Positions 25,586-34,173 are shown, counted from the stretch's first letter. The stretch is 64,000 bases of DNA from Paludibacter sp. (GCA_028691965.1 JAQUYE010000001.1:1-64000), one strand, 5' to 3'. Numbers and translations are program-made. Notes: a model not told the origin generated them from the letters alone.

Positions 25586-27371
25586 TAAAGCGGGAAGTTT
25601 CCACTTCGCCTGTAAACAACATGGCCGAATTAATCAAGGCCAGGTGTGAATAGGCCTGGGGGAAGTTCCCTAACTGTTCCTTGGTGTGGAAATCAAGATC
25701 TTCGCTGTAAAGTCCGAGATGATTCGAATACTCAAGCAGTTCGTCGAAGAGCTGTTTTGCATCTTCCGTTTTACCAATCGCGTAAAGCGCTCTCACCATC
25801 CAGAAGGTGCAAATCGTAAATGCAGATGTAGGGGTTCCGAAATCATCTACATTTTTATACCTGAAATACAGTCCGTTAAACTGCAGGTTGTCACGGATGG
25901 CTTCCACCGTTTTGATGTAACGCGGATCTGATCCCTCCATAAATCCATAAAACTCCATCAATAAGAGTGAAGAGTCGAGATCGGTATTGGTATAAGTTTG
26001 GGTAAAGGTTTGTAAGTCTTCATTCCACCCATTGGCAAAAACTTCTTCTCTGATAAGTTCTGCTTCTTTTTCCCAAAAGTCAGCAGATGCATTATCGTGC
26101 AACATACGTGCAATGTACACTCCCCGGTCGAGCGCTACCCAGCACATCACCTTTGAGAAGACAAAATGTTGTTCTTTACCCCTTATTTCCCAAATTCCTT
26201 TATCAGGATTACGCCAATCCTCAACAACTGTACGCATTATATTTTTCACAATCTCGTACATATCTTCAATGTCATCGAGTGTGCCGGGAAAATACTGATA
26301 GTACTTGTAGATTACATCCATCAGGTAGCCAAAGCTATCGTTTTGTTTTTGGTGATAGGCAGCATTTCCAATGCGTACAGGTTTCGTGTTCTTATACCCG
26401 GCCAGGTGATCGAGTGTTTCTTCAGTCAGAACCCGTTCGCCCCGTATACCATACATAATCTGAAAAGAGTCTGATTTCTTTATCAGTATATTCCGGATAA
26501 AGGTGATAAACCGGCCTGCTGCCCCTTCATGACCCACCCTGAGAAGGGTGTCGATCGACATGGAAGCATCCCGTAACCAACAAAAACGATAGTCCCAGTT
26601 ACGGGTTTCTCCTATTGCTTCCGGCACACTGGTAGTCAATGCTGCCAAAACGGCGCCACTACGGTGATACGACATGAGCTTAAGAACCAGCATACTCCGC
26701 TCGATAAGAGGGTGGTAGTCGGCAAATTTCTTAGAGCGGTTCGACCAGTTGCGCCAGTACAGCTTTGTGCGCTGATATTCCAGGTCCACTCTGTTCTGAT
26801 CAATTTTAATCAGTTTTTGATTGTACGATAACAGCACAAAGGCATCTTGCCGGAGGATAACTTCGCGGCCTTCAATTAATTCCTCGTACGACATGCCGGA
26901 GTAAAGATACAGACTATCTTTTTCGTTTTCCTCCGAACATATTTTGAGGTACTGATCTTCCCGGCTGTAGCTTACCTTGTCGCGCGCATAATTCGGGGCC
27001 GGTTGCAAGTCGATCCGAAAGCGCGGTGTTCCGCGACGCAGTCGAAATAAACGATAGATTTCCGCCGGAAGGTAATAACCCTTTATGTCGCCAGTCTTGT
27101 AGCGGGGCATAAAATCAAGGATCTCAAAATGAGCATCGGTCGATTCAAAGGAAGTAACCAGAATATTTGTATGTGCTACATACCGCTGCGTAATTACATA
27201 CTCCCCGGAGGTGTTAATACCAAAATGTCCACCCTTTTCGTAATCGAGTAAACGCGAAAAAACCGAAGGGGAGTCAAAATCAGGAAAGCAACACCAGTCT
27301 ATACTTCCACATTTAGAGATCAGTGCAGCTGTACGGCAATTGCCTATTACACCATAATCGAGGTTATTCAT
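25575..27371 (-). CDS. GH15 family glycoside hydrolase (glucoamylase/trehalase type)
   Basis: 598 aa, cytosolic (no signal). An N-terminal beta-sandwich (YGVIGNCRTAALISKCGSIDWCCFP) precedes the (alpha/alpha)6 barrel. WDYRFCWLRDASMS, WRNPDKGIWEIRG near residue 390 (general acid) and LYSEDLDF near 557 (general base) are the expected GH15 motifs. The family contains glucoamylases, glucodextranases and bacterial trehalases. The tail-to-tail position with trehalose-6-phosphate synthase suggests trehalose turnover, but that is inference. It lies 8 bases downstream of the OhrR-type regulator, so it is probably co-transcribed with it. Confidence 0.88.
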   Translation of the reverse strand: MNNLDYGVIGNCRTAALISKCGSIDWCCFPDFDSPSVFSRLLDYEKGGHFGINTSGEYVITQRYVAHTNILVTSFESTDAHFEILDFMPRYKTGDIKGYYLPAEIYRLFRLRRGTPRFRIDLQPAPNYARDKVSYSREDQYLKICSEENEKDSLYLYSGMSYEELIEGREVILRQDAFVLLSYNQKLIKIDQNRVDLEYQRTKLYWRNWSNRSKKFADYHPLIERSMLVLKLMSYHRSGAVLAALTTSVPEAIGETRNWDYRFCWLRDASMSIDTLLRVGHEGAAGRFITFIRNILIKKSDSFQIMYGIRGERVLTEETLDHLAGYKNTKPVRIGNAAYHQKQNDSFGYLMDVIYKYYQYFPGTLDDIEDMYEIVKNIMRTVVEDWRNPDKGIWEIRGKEQHFVFSKVMCWVALDRGVYIARMLHDNASADFWEKEAELIREEVFANGWNEDLQTFTQTYTNTDLDSSLLLMEFYGFMEGSDPRYIKTVEAIRDNLQFNGLYFRYKNVDDFGTPTSAFTICTFWMVRALYAIGKTEDAKQLFDELLEYSNHLGLYSEDLDFHTKEQLGNFPQAYSHLALINSAMLFTGEVETSRFIRP

Positions 27372-27379
27372 TGTTCTTG

Positions 27380-27874
27380 TTAGTTGATGTGTGAGTTAGC
27401 TGTTTCGGGAGATGCGTCATAAGATGGTAAATTCTCCAGCATGTGAATAAGATCGTAGAGTTGACCTTTTAACTGTGCTATTTCCTTTAGCTGGTCGTCA
27501 GAAGGATATCCCCCCAGTTTGCCCATCAGGCGCATCGGGATCTCGATTGCCTCTTCCTGCATCTCTTTCCCCTTTTCTGTCAGTGTTACCACCACTTTTC
27601 GCTGGTCGACCGGCGAAGGAGTCCGGTTTACCAGTCCCATTGCTTCCATCCTTTTTAGTAAGGGAGTAACAGTATTGGTATTCAATATCAACTTTTGAGC
27701 GATTTCGTTTACCGACCGACCGTCATTTTCCCAAAGTACCATCATAACAAGGTATTGGGTATAGGTAATCCCCAGCCGGTCAAGATCCTCCTGGTATTCT
27801 CTGATAATTAGCCGGGACACCGCATAGAAAGGAAAACAAAGCTGATTATCTAATTTTAATTGCTCGTATTTCAT
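27380..27874 (-). CDS. MarR-family regulator, OhrR-type peroxide sensor
   Basis: 164 aa winged-helix regulator. The N-terminal LDNQLCFPFYAVSR holds the Cys (residue 13 from this start) that senses organic hydroperoxides in OhrR proteins. The wHTH follows (VNEIAQKLILNTNTVTPLLKRME, PVDQRKVVVTLTEKG). The track begins at 27886, but the -7 at 27893-27900 would place transcription at about that base, so the second ATG at 27874 is preferred. Glutathione peroxidase lies just upstream and GH15 just downstream on the same strand. Autoregulation and control of gpx are likely but unproven. Confidence 0.85.
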   Translation of the reverse strand: MKYEQLKLDNQLCFPFYAVSRLIIREYQEDLDRLGITYTQYLVMMVLWENDGRSVNEIAQKLILNTNTVTPLLKRMEAMGLVNRTPSPVDQRKVVVTLTEKGKEMQEEAIEIPMRLMGKLGGYPSDDQLKEIAQLKGQLYDLIHMLENLPSYDASPETANSHIN

Positions 27875-27892
27875 AATTGCTTTCATTTAGTA

Positions 27893-27900
27893 CAAAACTA
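27893..27900 (-). promoter_or_regulatory. -7 element for ohrR-GH15
   Basis: TAGTTTTG on the minus strand matches TAnnTTTG, 18 bases upstream of the preferred start. Confidence 0.5.
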
Positions 27901-27907
27901 CAATAAA

Positions 27908-27933
27908 AGAGGCGAAAATCCCTTTCCGCCTCT
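27908..27933 (-). terminator. Probable terminator after gpx
   Basis: Seven-base GC-rich arms (AGAGGCG and CGCCTCT) lie 16 bases past the gpx stop; only a weak TTTATTG follows on the minus strand. It would partly separate gpx from ohrR-GH15. Confidence 0.55.
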
Positions 27934-27949
27934 ACATTTTAACAATCAA

Positions 27950-28435
27950 TCAAGCTTTTAATAGCTTTTCTATATCTTTTGTAAGCTTTTCGGGCACAGT
28001 AAACGGCGAAAAACGTTTGATGGGATTACCGTTCTTGTCGATAAGGAATTTCCCGAAATTCCATTTAATCCGATTACCCGGAAAACCGGGAAGCTCTTTT
28101 TTCAGGTACTTATAAATGGGATGTGCCGTTGAGCCGTTTACATCTATTTTCGAAAACATCTGGAAGCTCACGCCATAATTGATCAGGCATCCCTCTGATA
28201 TTTCCTTTTCACCGCCCGGTTCCTGATTGGCAAACTGATTGCATGGAAATCCAAGAATTACTAATCCCTGATCCTTGTAAGTTTTGTACAGTTTTTCGAG
28301 TCCCTCATACTGAGGAGTGAGTCCGCATTTGCTCGCAGTGTTAACTACTAATACCACTTTACCTTTGTAGCTATCCATGCCGATTTCTTTTCCCTGAAGC
28401 GAAGTTGCTTTGAATTGATGAAAGTTCTGTTTCAT
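27950..28435 (-). CDS. Glutathione peroxidase family (thioredoxin-type) peroxidase
   Basis: 161 aa, the usual length. It contains [16 protein letters not shown] with a cysteine (Cys37) at the position occupied by selenocysteine in some animals, [13 protein letters not shown], and [13 protein letters not shown] with the Trp and Asn of the catalytic tetrad. Bacterial Cys-GPx enzymes usually draw electrons from thioredoxin rather than glutathione and remove organic or hydrogen peroxide. The neighbouring OhrR-type sensor makes peroxide induction plausible. No signal peptide, so cytosolic. Confidence 0.92.
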   Translation of the reverse strand: MKQNFHQFKATSLQGKEIGMDSYKGKVVLVVNTASKCGLTPQYEGLEKLYKTYKDQGLVILGFPCNQFANQEPGGEKEISEGCLINYGVSFQMFSKIDVNGSTAHPIYKYLKKELPGFPGNRIKWNFGKFLIDKNGNPIKRFSPFTVPEKLTKDIEKLLKA

Positions 28436-28472
28436 TGTTGTATTGATGATGTTTTATTTGTCGTTTGCGATA

Positions 28473-28480
28473 CAAAAGTA
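28473..28480 (-). promoter_or_regulatory. -7 element for gpx
   Basis: TACTTTTG on the minus strand, 37 bases upstream of the gpx start, matches TAnnTTTG. Confidence 0.55.
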
Positions 28481-28528
28481 ATCAAATAAACATCGCGGGC
28501 GATATAAATCAAAGAACCTTAACAATAT

Positions 28529-29005
28529 TTATGTATTCCAGCTACAATAGGGGTGTTTCCGGAGTTGAGCGTTGTAGTATCTCTTTATGCCTGTCACTTC
28601 TTCACCAAGCCACCAGGGCCGGATATAAGGAGTGGATGCATCGGGCAATTCGATCTCGGCTACCACAAGGCCATCGTTCTCGCCATAGAACTCATCCACT
28701 TCAATTATTAAATCACCGGACCTGACTTCATACCTGGTTTTGTGAATAATACCCGGTTCGCACAGCGCCATAAGTTCCGCGGCATCCTTCAGGTCAATTT
28801 CCTGTTCCCATTCATAGCGCGATAACCCTCCATCGGGGCTCGGACCTTTTATTGTCAGGTAGCCTTTTTTATCCCGTATGCGTACACGCACGGTTCGACC
28901 GTTACCGGAAGAGATATAGCCCTGCCTGATTTCAGTAGCCCGAAAGGCTTCCTGCTTAAAGTGATCTGATACGACTAAAAATTTCCGTTCTGTCTCCCTG
29001 GGCAT
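28529..29005 (-). CDS. CYTH-domain protein (triphosphate tunnel metalloenzyme)
   Basis: 158 aa from the ATG at 29005, which places the signature E-x-E-x-K (ETERK) at the extreme N-terminus as in the family. Alternating charged strands line the tunnel (RQGYISSG, TVRVRIRDKKGYLTIKG, YEWEQEI, KTRYEVRSGDLIIEVDEF, VVAEIELP). Family members hydrolyse inorganic triphosphate or make cAMP; most bacterial stand-alone forms are tripolyphosphatases. The track start at 29032 is unlikely, since a -7 element at 29035-29042 abuts it. Confidence 0.88.
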   Translation of the reverse strand: MPRETERKFLVVSDHFKQEAFRATEIRQGYISSGNGRTVRVRIRDKKGYLTIKGPSPDGGLSRYEWEQEIDLKDAAELMALCEPGIIHKTRYEVRSGDLIIEVDEFYGENDGLVVAEIELPDASTPYIRPWWLGEEVTGIKRYYNAQLRKHPYCSWNT

Positions 29006-29034
29006 AGTTGGTAGTATTAAAAGTATGTACAACG

Positions 29035-29042
29035 CAAAAGTA
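29035..29042 (-). promoter_or_regulatory. -7 element for the CYTH gene
   Basis: TACTTTTG on the minus strand, 29 bases upstream of the ATG at 29005. Confidence 0.5.
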
Positions 29043-29125
29043 AGTATAAATGATCAGAAATAGAGTATGGTTTAAATAAAGTTAAATACGAGTATGCTAT
29101 AATTGAATATTCGAAAAACTATATC

Positions 29126-29133
29126 TACATTTG
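29126..29133 (+). promoter_or_regulatory. -7 element for the SPFH-RHH pair
   Basis: TACATTTG matches TAnnTTTG. It overlaps the track's start at 29131, so translation must begin at the ATG at 29155. Confidence 0.6.
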
Positions 29134-29154
29134 CGATATCAAAATAATATCATT

Positions 29155-30135
29155 ATGAAAACAAATGAAGTTCCTTTTAGTGGCGTTAAGTTGCCTGGTA
29201 TTCCGATGCTTATAGTTAATTTACTATTCTTTATTGGTATCGTTGTTGCTTTTATTTGGTTAGTGAGTTCGTCCCTGAATGAGACCTTAATGGTCGCACT
29301 TATAATTGCTGATTGTGTGCTTTTTATTGTAAACCTTATTTTGTGGGGTGGATTTATGCAGATCGAACCCAACGAAGCAAGGGTAATGATTTTCTTTGGT
29401 AAGTATGAGGGTACGGTAAAGCAGAATGGTTACTTCTGGGTGAATCCTTTTTACAACAAAAGTAAACTAACACTCCGTGCCCGTAACCTGGATGCCGATC
29501 CTATAAAGGTAAATGACAAAAACGGGAACCCGGTGATGATTGGGGTAGTAGTTGTGTGGAGGGTCGATGATACCTACAAGGCCGCTTTTAATGTTGATAC
29601 AGCATCTCTTTCGTCGGTTACTACCGCTGCAAATGGTAGTGTAAGTGTAGTAAATACTGCTGCCCACAAGATGGTTGCCTACGAAAACTTTGTGAAAGTT
29701 CAGAGCGATGCTGCATTACGTAATGTAGCCGGACTGTATGCCTATGATCAGACGGGAACTGCTCACGAAAATGAATTAACGCTGCGTAATGGTGGTGAAG
29801 AGGTGAATGATATTCTGGAGAGTCAGTTAAACGAGCGGTTGTCGATTGCCGGTATTCAGGTAATTGAGGCCCGAATCAACTACCTTGCTTATGCTCCCGA
29901 AATTGCAGCTGTGATGCTTCGTCGTCAGCAAGCCGATGCAATTATTGCTGCCCGTGAAAAAATTGTAGATGGTGCAGTAGGGATGGTGAAGATGGCCCTA
30001 ACCAAGCTTTCAGATGAGAATATTATTGAACTGGATGAAGATAAAAAAGCGGCAATGGTAAGCAACCTGCTGGTTGTTTTGTGTAGTGAGGAAAATGCCC
30101 AGCCGGTTTTAAACGCGGGGACACTACATCAGTAA
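29155..30135 (+). CDS. SPFH/band 7 domain membrane protein
   Basis: 326 aa. Two N-terminal membrane segments ([21 protein letters not shown] and [19 protein letters not shown]) precede the band 7 domain, which starts at [19 protein letters not shown] and has the family's ...GYFWVNPF and [19 protein letters not shown]. The C-terminal helix ([31 protein letters not shown]) resembles the oligomerising coiled coil of stomatin-like proteins. Such proteins organise membrane microdomains. It is coupled to a small ribbon-helix-helix gene 8 bases downstream. Confidence 0.9.
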   Translation: MKTNEVPFSGVKLPGIPMLIVNLLFFIGIVVAFIWLVSSSLNETLMVALIIADCVLFIVNLILWGGFMQIEPNEARVMIFFGKYEGTVKQNGYFWVNPFYNKSKLTLRARNLDADPIKVNDKNGNPVMIGVVVVWRVDDTYKAAFNVDTASLSSVTTAANGSVSVVNTAAHKMVAYENFVKVQSDAALRNVAGLYAYDQTGTAHENELTLRNGGEEVNDILESQLNERLSIAGIQVIEARINYLAYAPEIAAVMLRRQQADAIIAAREKIVDGAVGMVKMALTKLSDENIIELDEDKKAAMVSNLLVVLCSEENAQPVLNAGTLHQ

Positions 30136-30143
30136 TCAATTAA

Positions 30144-30335
30144 ATGGCTAAGGAATCCAAAAATAAGAGTTTTGTACTTCGTATCGATGCCGAAATCATG
30201 GATGCGATCGAAAAATGGGCTGCTGATGAATTCCGTAGCACGAACGGACAGATTTTGTACTTGCTGGATCAGGCCTTGCGTAAAAACAAGCGCTATCCCT
30301 CAAAAAACAAAACTGTAAACGACGAAGAAAAGTAA
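30144..30335 (+). CDS. Small Arc-like ribbon-helix-helix protein
   Basis: 63 aa. KSFVLRIDAEIMDAIEKWAADEFRSTNGQILYLLDQAL fits a ribbon-helix-helix fold: one beta strand and two helices, close to Arc-family sequences that occur beside SPFH genes. The basic ends (KESKNKS, KNKRYPSKNK) fit DNA binding. In the same transcript as the SPFH gene; a link between the two is inferred from position only. Confidence 0.75.
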   Translation: MAKESKNKSFVLRIDAEIMDAIEKWAADEFRSTNGQILYLLDQALRKNKRYPSKNKTVNDEEK

Positions 30336-30340
30336 ATGAG

Positions 30341-30367
30341 CATCCCCGGAGTTGATCTTCGGGGATG
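30341..30367. terminator. Hairpin between the RHH and PBP1A genes
   Basis: Perfect 8-base arms (CATCCCCG and CGGGGATG) with an 11-base loop fill the 38-base convergent gap. There is no long T-run on either strand. Confidence 0.6.
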
Positions 30368-30373
30368 GTTGTA

Positions 30374-32794
30374 TCAGAGTATAGTGGTCGATTCCTGTAA
30401 CAGCTCTTCTTCGGGAATGATTTCCGTTTCTATAGCTACCGTGTCTTTAGGGATGTAGGTATGACATTTATACTTCAGGGATATTTCCTGCGATGGTTTC
30501 TCCGGGAACTTTCCACGGTATCGGGTGAGTTGTTCGTCTTTTACTACTTTTTCCATGAATAAACCGTAGATAGGTAAAGCAGTTTTACTTCCTTCGCCTA
30601 AACGACCGGTTCGGAAATGCACACTTCGGTGTTCTCCGCCCACCCAGGCTCCGGCAACCAGGTTGTTGGTAACTCCTACAAACCATGCATCCGAATGGTT
30701 GGAAGAGGTTCCTGTTTTCCCCCCGAAATCGGTAGCATAATTAAACAAATCCCACTCCCACAATGCCTGAGTGGTACCACCCGGCTCGGTCATGGTACCT
30801 TTTAATAGTTCAGTCATCAACCAGGCAGTCTGATAGGGTATAACCTGCTTTGTAGTCTTTGCCGCCGAATAAATAAGCTTTCCGTTTTTATCCTCAATAC
30901 GGGTTACTACTACCGGTTCGGTATGCTTCCCTTCGTTCACTATCGTTCCAAACGAATTAACAAGTTCATATAAGGATACATCTGATGAACCAAGGCTCGT
31001 CGAAGGCATATCCTCCAACCTGGTTTTTATCCCCAGCTTATGAGCATAACTAATCACTTCCGGGATTCCGACTTCCCTGGCCAGTTGCACGGCAACAGTA
31101 TTGATCGATCGTGCAAACGCATATTTCAAGGTAACATTACCCCGGTAGGACCAGTCGGCATTTTTAGGTTGCCATACCTTAGGTTCTCCCTTTTCGGTAT
31201 ATTCCCATTTCACGGGTTGATCATAGCGCTTGTCGCAGGGAGCTATTCCATTTTCGATGGCAGCAGTGTACACAAACAACTTAAAGGTAGACCCGGGTTG
31301 TCGTTTCGACTGCGCTACTTTATCGTACTGCCAGAAGTCGTAGTTGATATCTCCGACCCAGGCTTTCACATGTCCGGTACCTGGTTCCATAGCTACAAAG
31401 CCGGTATGAAGGTAATGATTCATGTAGCGGATCGAATCCATAGTACTTAGCAATGTATCTTTACTGATAGCTTCGTAGTCGAAGACCTTCATTGGCCGGG
31501 CTTCGTTCAGGTAAAACCACACAGAGTCGGATTGTTCGCCGAACCGTTTGACCAACGAAGCATACTGATGCGTTTTTTTGGCTATATTCTCTACAAATCC
31601 GGGTATTTCAATTCCTTGTTCATCCCGCCAGGGTACCTGACCGCGCCAGTGCTCAAAAAACCGCTTTTGCAAGGTTCTCATTTGTTCATTGACAGCTTCT
31701 TCGGCATACTTTTGCATGCGGGTGTCGAGCGTAACATGAATCTTAAGTCCGTCGTTATAAATATCATATCCTGTTTTTGCTTCCCACTCTTCGAGGAAGC
31801 GGGCCAGGTGTGAACGGAAATACCTGGCTTCTCCGTCCTGCGATTTTTCTATACTGTACTTAAGTTGAAGTGGAAACAGTTGAAGGGAGTCGCATTCGTG
31901 TTGTGACAGGATCTCCTGTTCAACAAGATTCTGAAGAACTACATTCCGGCGGGCCATCGATCGTTGGGGGTTCAGAACCGGACTGTACGAAGTGGTAGCT
32001 TTCAGGATAGCTACCAGCGTCGCACTCTGTTGGTAATTCAGTTCAGAAGGGTGAACCTTGAAGTAGGTTTTCGCAGCTGTGTATATTCCGTATGCATTAC
32101 TGCCAAAATCGACAGTGTTCAGATACATGGTAAGGATCTCTTCCTTCGTGTAGAATATCTCAATCTTCACTGCTGTAACCCATTCCTTGGTTTTCATGAT
32201 TATCAGTTTCAAGCCCGGTATTGATCCTAATAAACCCGTAGAGTACTGGTTGCGGGTTTTGAACATGTTTTTTACCAATTGCTGTGTAATTGTACTGGCA
32301 CCCCGCGGGTCTCCTTTCAGCATATCCTTAAAAGCGGCAAACAATCCCTGAAAGTCGATTCCGAAATGACGGTAGAAACGTTCATCCTCAGTACTGATAA
32401 GTGCCTCTATCATCCTGGGAGATATTTCGTTGAATGCAACCGGAGTTCTGTTTTCTGAGAAAAACTTCCCGATTTCTTTCCCGTCGGCACTGATGATGGT
32501 GGTAACCAGGCTTTGCTCAGGATTCTCAATTGCTTTCAGGGTAGGTGATTTGCCAAAAAGCCAAAGTATATTCAAATCTACTACAAGTAAATATACCACG
32601 AACATCCAGCTTATGGTAAATGCGATGTTCCCTAACTTACGGTACCAGGGTAAAGACCTGAACCGCGCCATACGGGCTTTGCGCCACTGAATTATTTTTC
32701 GAAAAAGAGTAGTGGTAAATGTACTGATGGCAGGAAATGCTGAGCGTAATTTCTGCACGAATGAGGTAAAAGCAGTTGCGATGTTTTTCCGCAT
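30374..32794 (-). CDS. Penicillin-binding protein 1A (bifunctional class A PBP)
   Basis: 806 aa. A membrane anchor near residues 55-80 (IAFTISWMFVVYLLVVDLNIL) precedes a GT51 glycosyltransferase domain with STEDERFYRHFGIDF and GASTITQQLVKN. The transpeptidase domain carries SxxK in GSTFKLF, SxN in ARSINT and KTGTSSNHSDAWFVG. It polymerises and cross-links peptidoglycan at the inner membrane. The track starts at a TTG at 32818 that lies in the -7 element (32816-32823); the ATG at 32794 is therefore used. Monocistronic. Confidence 0.95.
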   Translation of the reverse strand: MRKNIATAFTSFVQKLRSAFPAISTFTTTLFRKIIQWRKARMARFRSLPWYRKLGNIAFTISWMFVVYLLVVDLNILWLFGKSPTLKAIENPEQSLVTTIISADGKEIGKFFSENRTPVAFNEISPRMIEALISTEDERFYRHFGIDFQGLFAAFKDMLKGDPRGASTITQQLVKNMFKTRNQYSTGLLGSIPGLKLIIMKTKEWVTAVKIEIFYTKEEILTMYLNTVDFGSNAYGIYTAAKTYFKVHPSELNYQQSATLVAILKATTSYSPVLNPQRSMARRNVVLQNLVEQEILSQHECDSLQLFPLQLKYSIEKSQDGEARYFRSHLARFLEEWEAKTGYDIYNDGLKIHVTLDTRMQKYAEEAVNEQMRTLQKRFFEHWRGQVPWRDEQGIEIPGFVENIAKKTHQYASLVKRFGEQSDSVWFYLNEARPMKVFDYEAISKDTLLSTMDSIRYMNHYLHTGFVAMEPGTGHVKAWVGDINYDFWQYDKVAQSKRQPGSTFKLFVYTAAIENGIAPCDKRYDQPVKWEYTEKGEPKVWQPKNADWSYRGNVTLKYAFARSINTVAVQLAREVGIPEVISYAHKLGIKTRLEDMPSTSLGSSDVSLYELVNSFGTIVNEGKHTEPVVVTRIEDKNGKLIYSAAKTTKQVIPYQTAWLMTELLKGTMTEPGGTTQALWEWDLFNYATDFGGKTGTSSNHSDAWFVGVTNNLVAGAWVGGEHRSVHFRTGRLGEGSKTALPIYGLFMEKVVKDEQLTRYRGKFPEKPSQEISLKYKCHTYIPKDTVAIETEIIPEEELLQESTTIL

Positions 32795-32815
32795 GACTAT
32801 AGTTTGAAAACGCTG

Positions 32816-32823
32816 CAAAGGTA
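32816..32823 (-). promoter_or_regulatory. -7 element for PBP1A
   Basis: TACCTTTG on the minus strand, 21 bases upstream of the ATG at 32794; it excludes the TTG start at 32818. Confidence 0.62.
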
Positions 32824-32905
32824 ATTGAAAGCAAGTGAATTATAATCGACTCTGCAAAAAAATGTTATATATTCAAAACATCAATACTGTAATAGATATT
32901 ATTTG

Positions 32906-32937
32906 TTTGTGAATCTAAAAACTATTCTGTTTCTTTG
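32906..32937 (+). promoter_or_regulatory. Candidate upstream promoter of the peroxiredoxin gene
   Basis: TTTG (32906-32909), a 20-base spacer and TTTCTTTG (32930-32937, one mismatch to TAnnTTTG). Confidence 0.45.
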
Positions 32938-32949
32938 CATCAGTTAAAC

Positions 32950-32961
32950 GAACAAATGTTC
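32950..32961. promoter_or_regulatory. GAACAAATGTTC palindrome upstream of peroxiredoxin
   Basis: Five-base arms GAACA/TGTTC around AA, 37 bases before the ATG. The same element recurs as GAGCAAATGTTC at 33796-33807 upstream of the NifX-like gene. The core AACAnnTGTT resembles operators of some Crp/Fnr-family regulators. A second possible -7 (TATTAAAT, 32973) lies 23 bases after the site start. Confidence 0.5.
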
Positions 32962-32997
32962 ACATAAAAAAGTATTAAATCTATAAAAATCAGTAGT

Positions 32998-33711
32998 ATG
33001 GAAACAAATGAAATGTATGTAATGCCACGTATTGGCGAAAAGGCTCCTTCTTTCAAAGCAGTAACAACACAGGGTGATATTAACTTCCCCGAAGATTACT
33101 CAGGTAAATGGACTATTCTGTTTAGTCACCCGGCCGACTTTACACCGGTTTGTACTTCAGAATTTATGACTTTTGCAACAATGGAAAAAGAGTTTAAAGC
33201 ACTGAACACTGAATTGGTTGGTCTATCTGTTGACGGACTTTACAGTCACATTGCCTGGTTGCGTACCATCAAGGAAAAGATCGAGTACAAAGGAATGAAG
33301 AATGTTGAAGTTAACTTCCCGCTTATCGAAGACATCACTATGGAAGTGGCTAAGAAATACGGAATGATACAGCCGGGCGAAAGTTCAACAAAAGCTGTAC
33401 GTGCAGTATTCTTTATCGATCCTCAAGGTATTATCCGTACCATTATTTACTACCCGCTTTCATTAGGTCGTAATTTCGACGAACTGAAACGCGTCATTAT
33501 TGGTTTGCAAACAGCTGATGCATTTGGCGTAGCTCTTCCAGCCGACTGGCGTCCGGGTGACGAAGTGATTGTTCCTACAGCAGGCTCTTGTGGAACAGCT
33601 AAAGCCCGCATGCAGGGTGAAGAAGGTGAAATGACTTGCTACGACTGGTTCTTCTGTACCAAGAAACTGGCTAAAAGCGAAGTCGAAAATAAACTTGGCA
33701 CCAAACTATGA
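32998..33711 (+). CDS. Peroxiredoxin, AhpC/Prx6-type
   Basis: 237 aa thioredoxin-fold peroxidase. The peroxidatic Cys52 lies in HPADFTPVCTSEF. The sequence shows the Prx6-type extended C-terminus (LPADWRPGDEVIVPTAGSCG) and further cysteines near the end (MTCYDWFFCTKKL) that could act in resolution. It reduces H2O2 and organic peroxides. A strong terminator follows, so it is a separate unit from the NifX/MinD operon, but both carry the same upstream palindrome and so may share a regulator. Confidence 0.93.
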   Translation: METNEMYVMPRIGEKAPSFKAVTTQGDINFPEDYSGKWTILFSHPADFTPVCTSEFMTFATMEKEFKALNTELVGLSVDGLYSHIAWLRTIKEKIEYKGMKNVEVNFPLIEDITMEVAKKYGMIQPGESSTKAVRAVFFIDPQGIIRTIIYYPLSLGRNFDELKRVIIGLQTADAFGVALPADWRPGDEVIVPTAGSCGTAKARMQGEEGEMTCYDWFFCTKKLAKSEVENKLGTKL

Positions 33712-33740
33712 AAATAAGTAAAGGTAATTTACCTTAACCG

Positions 33741-33774
33741 AAAGGAGAAACTCAACGAGTTTCTCCTTTTTTTT
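33741..33774 (+). terminator. Rho-independent terminator of peroxiredoxin
   Basis: Thirteen-base perfect arms (AAAGGAGAAACTC and complement), a 3-base loop and an eight-T run. A smaller perfect palindrome (AAGGTAA-T-TTACCTT, 33721-33735) lies between it and the stop codon. Confidence 0.9.
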
Positions 33775-33795
33775 ATGTTAAATAATAATAGTAAT

Positions 33796-33826
33796 GAGCA
33801 AATGTTCATAATAATGATTTACTTTG
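33796..33826 (+). promoter_or_regulatory. Palindrome plus -7-like element for the NifX/MinD operon
   Basis: GAGCAAATGTTC (33796-33807) covers the expected -33 position relative to TTACTTTG (33819-33826, one mismatch to TAnnTTTG). The site-to-hexamer phase of 23 bases equals that at the peroxiredoxin gene. This placement suits an activator that replaces a missing -33. Confidence 0.5.
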
Positions 33827-33852
33827 CAGCACGAAATTAAATGTTTAAGTTT

Positions 33853-34167
33853 ATGAAAGTAGCCATATCTGCTACCGGTGATACGGTAGAGTCTTCAGTG
33901 GATAGCCGTTTCGGACGGTGTAGTTTTTTTGCAATCTTTGATACCGATACTCATAATGTGAAGTTTATCACCAATACTGCTGCCGAATCATCACAGGGTG
34001 CAGGACCTGCAGCAGTTCAATTATTGGCGGGTAATCAGGTGCAACAAGTAGTTTCCGGTGAATTTGGAATGAAGGTAAAGCCCTTATTGGAGCAACTCTC
34101 TATTAAAATGCTGAACTTACAAAATGGTCAGCACACAATCCTGGATGTTTTGAAACAATTCAAGTAA
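33853..34167 (+). CDS. NifX/NifB-type cofactor-binding protein (ORP-like), copy 1
   Basis: 104 aa of the dinitrogenase iron-molybdenum cofactor family: MKVAISATGD, SSVDSRFGRCSFFAIFD, QGAGPAAVQLLAGNQVQQVVSGEFG. The fold binds metal-sulfur clusters; the orange protein of Desulfovibrio belongs to it and holds a Mo-Cu-S cluster. No nitrogenase genes are present, so nitrogen fixation is not implied. The track's ATG at 33841 lies only 15 bases past the -7; the second ATG at 33853 gives the family N-terminus. First gene of a run with the MinD ATPases (6-base gap). Confidence 0.85.
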   Translation: MKVAISATGDTVESSVDSRFGRCSFFAIFDTDTHNVKFITNTAAESSQGAGPAAVQLLAGNQVQQVVSGEFGMKVKPLLEQLSIKMLNLQNGQHTILDVLKQFK

Positions 34168-34173
34168 CTTGTT

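Noticed and set aside
27950-28435. Selenocysteine in glutathione peroxidase
   Set aside because: The active-site codon encodes Cys (SKCGLT), with no in-frame TGA.
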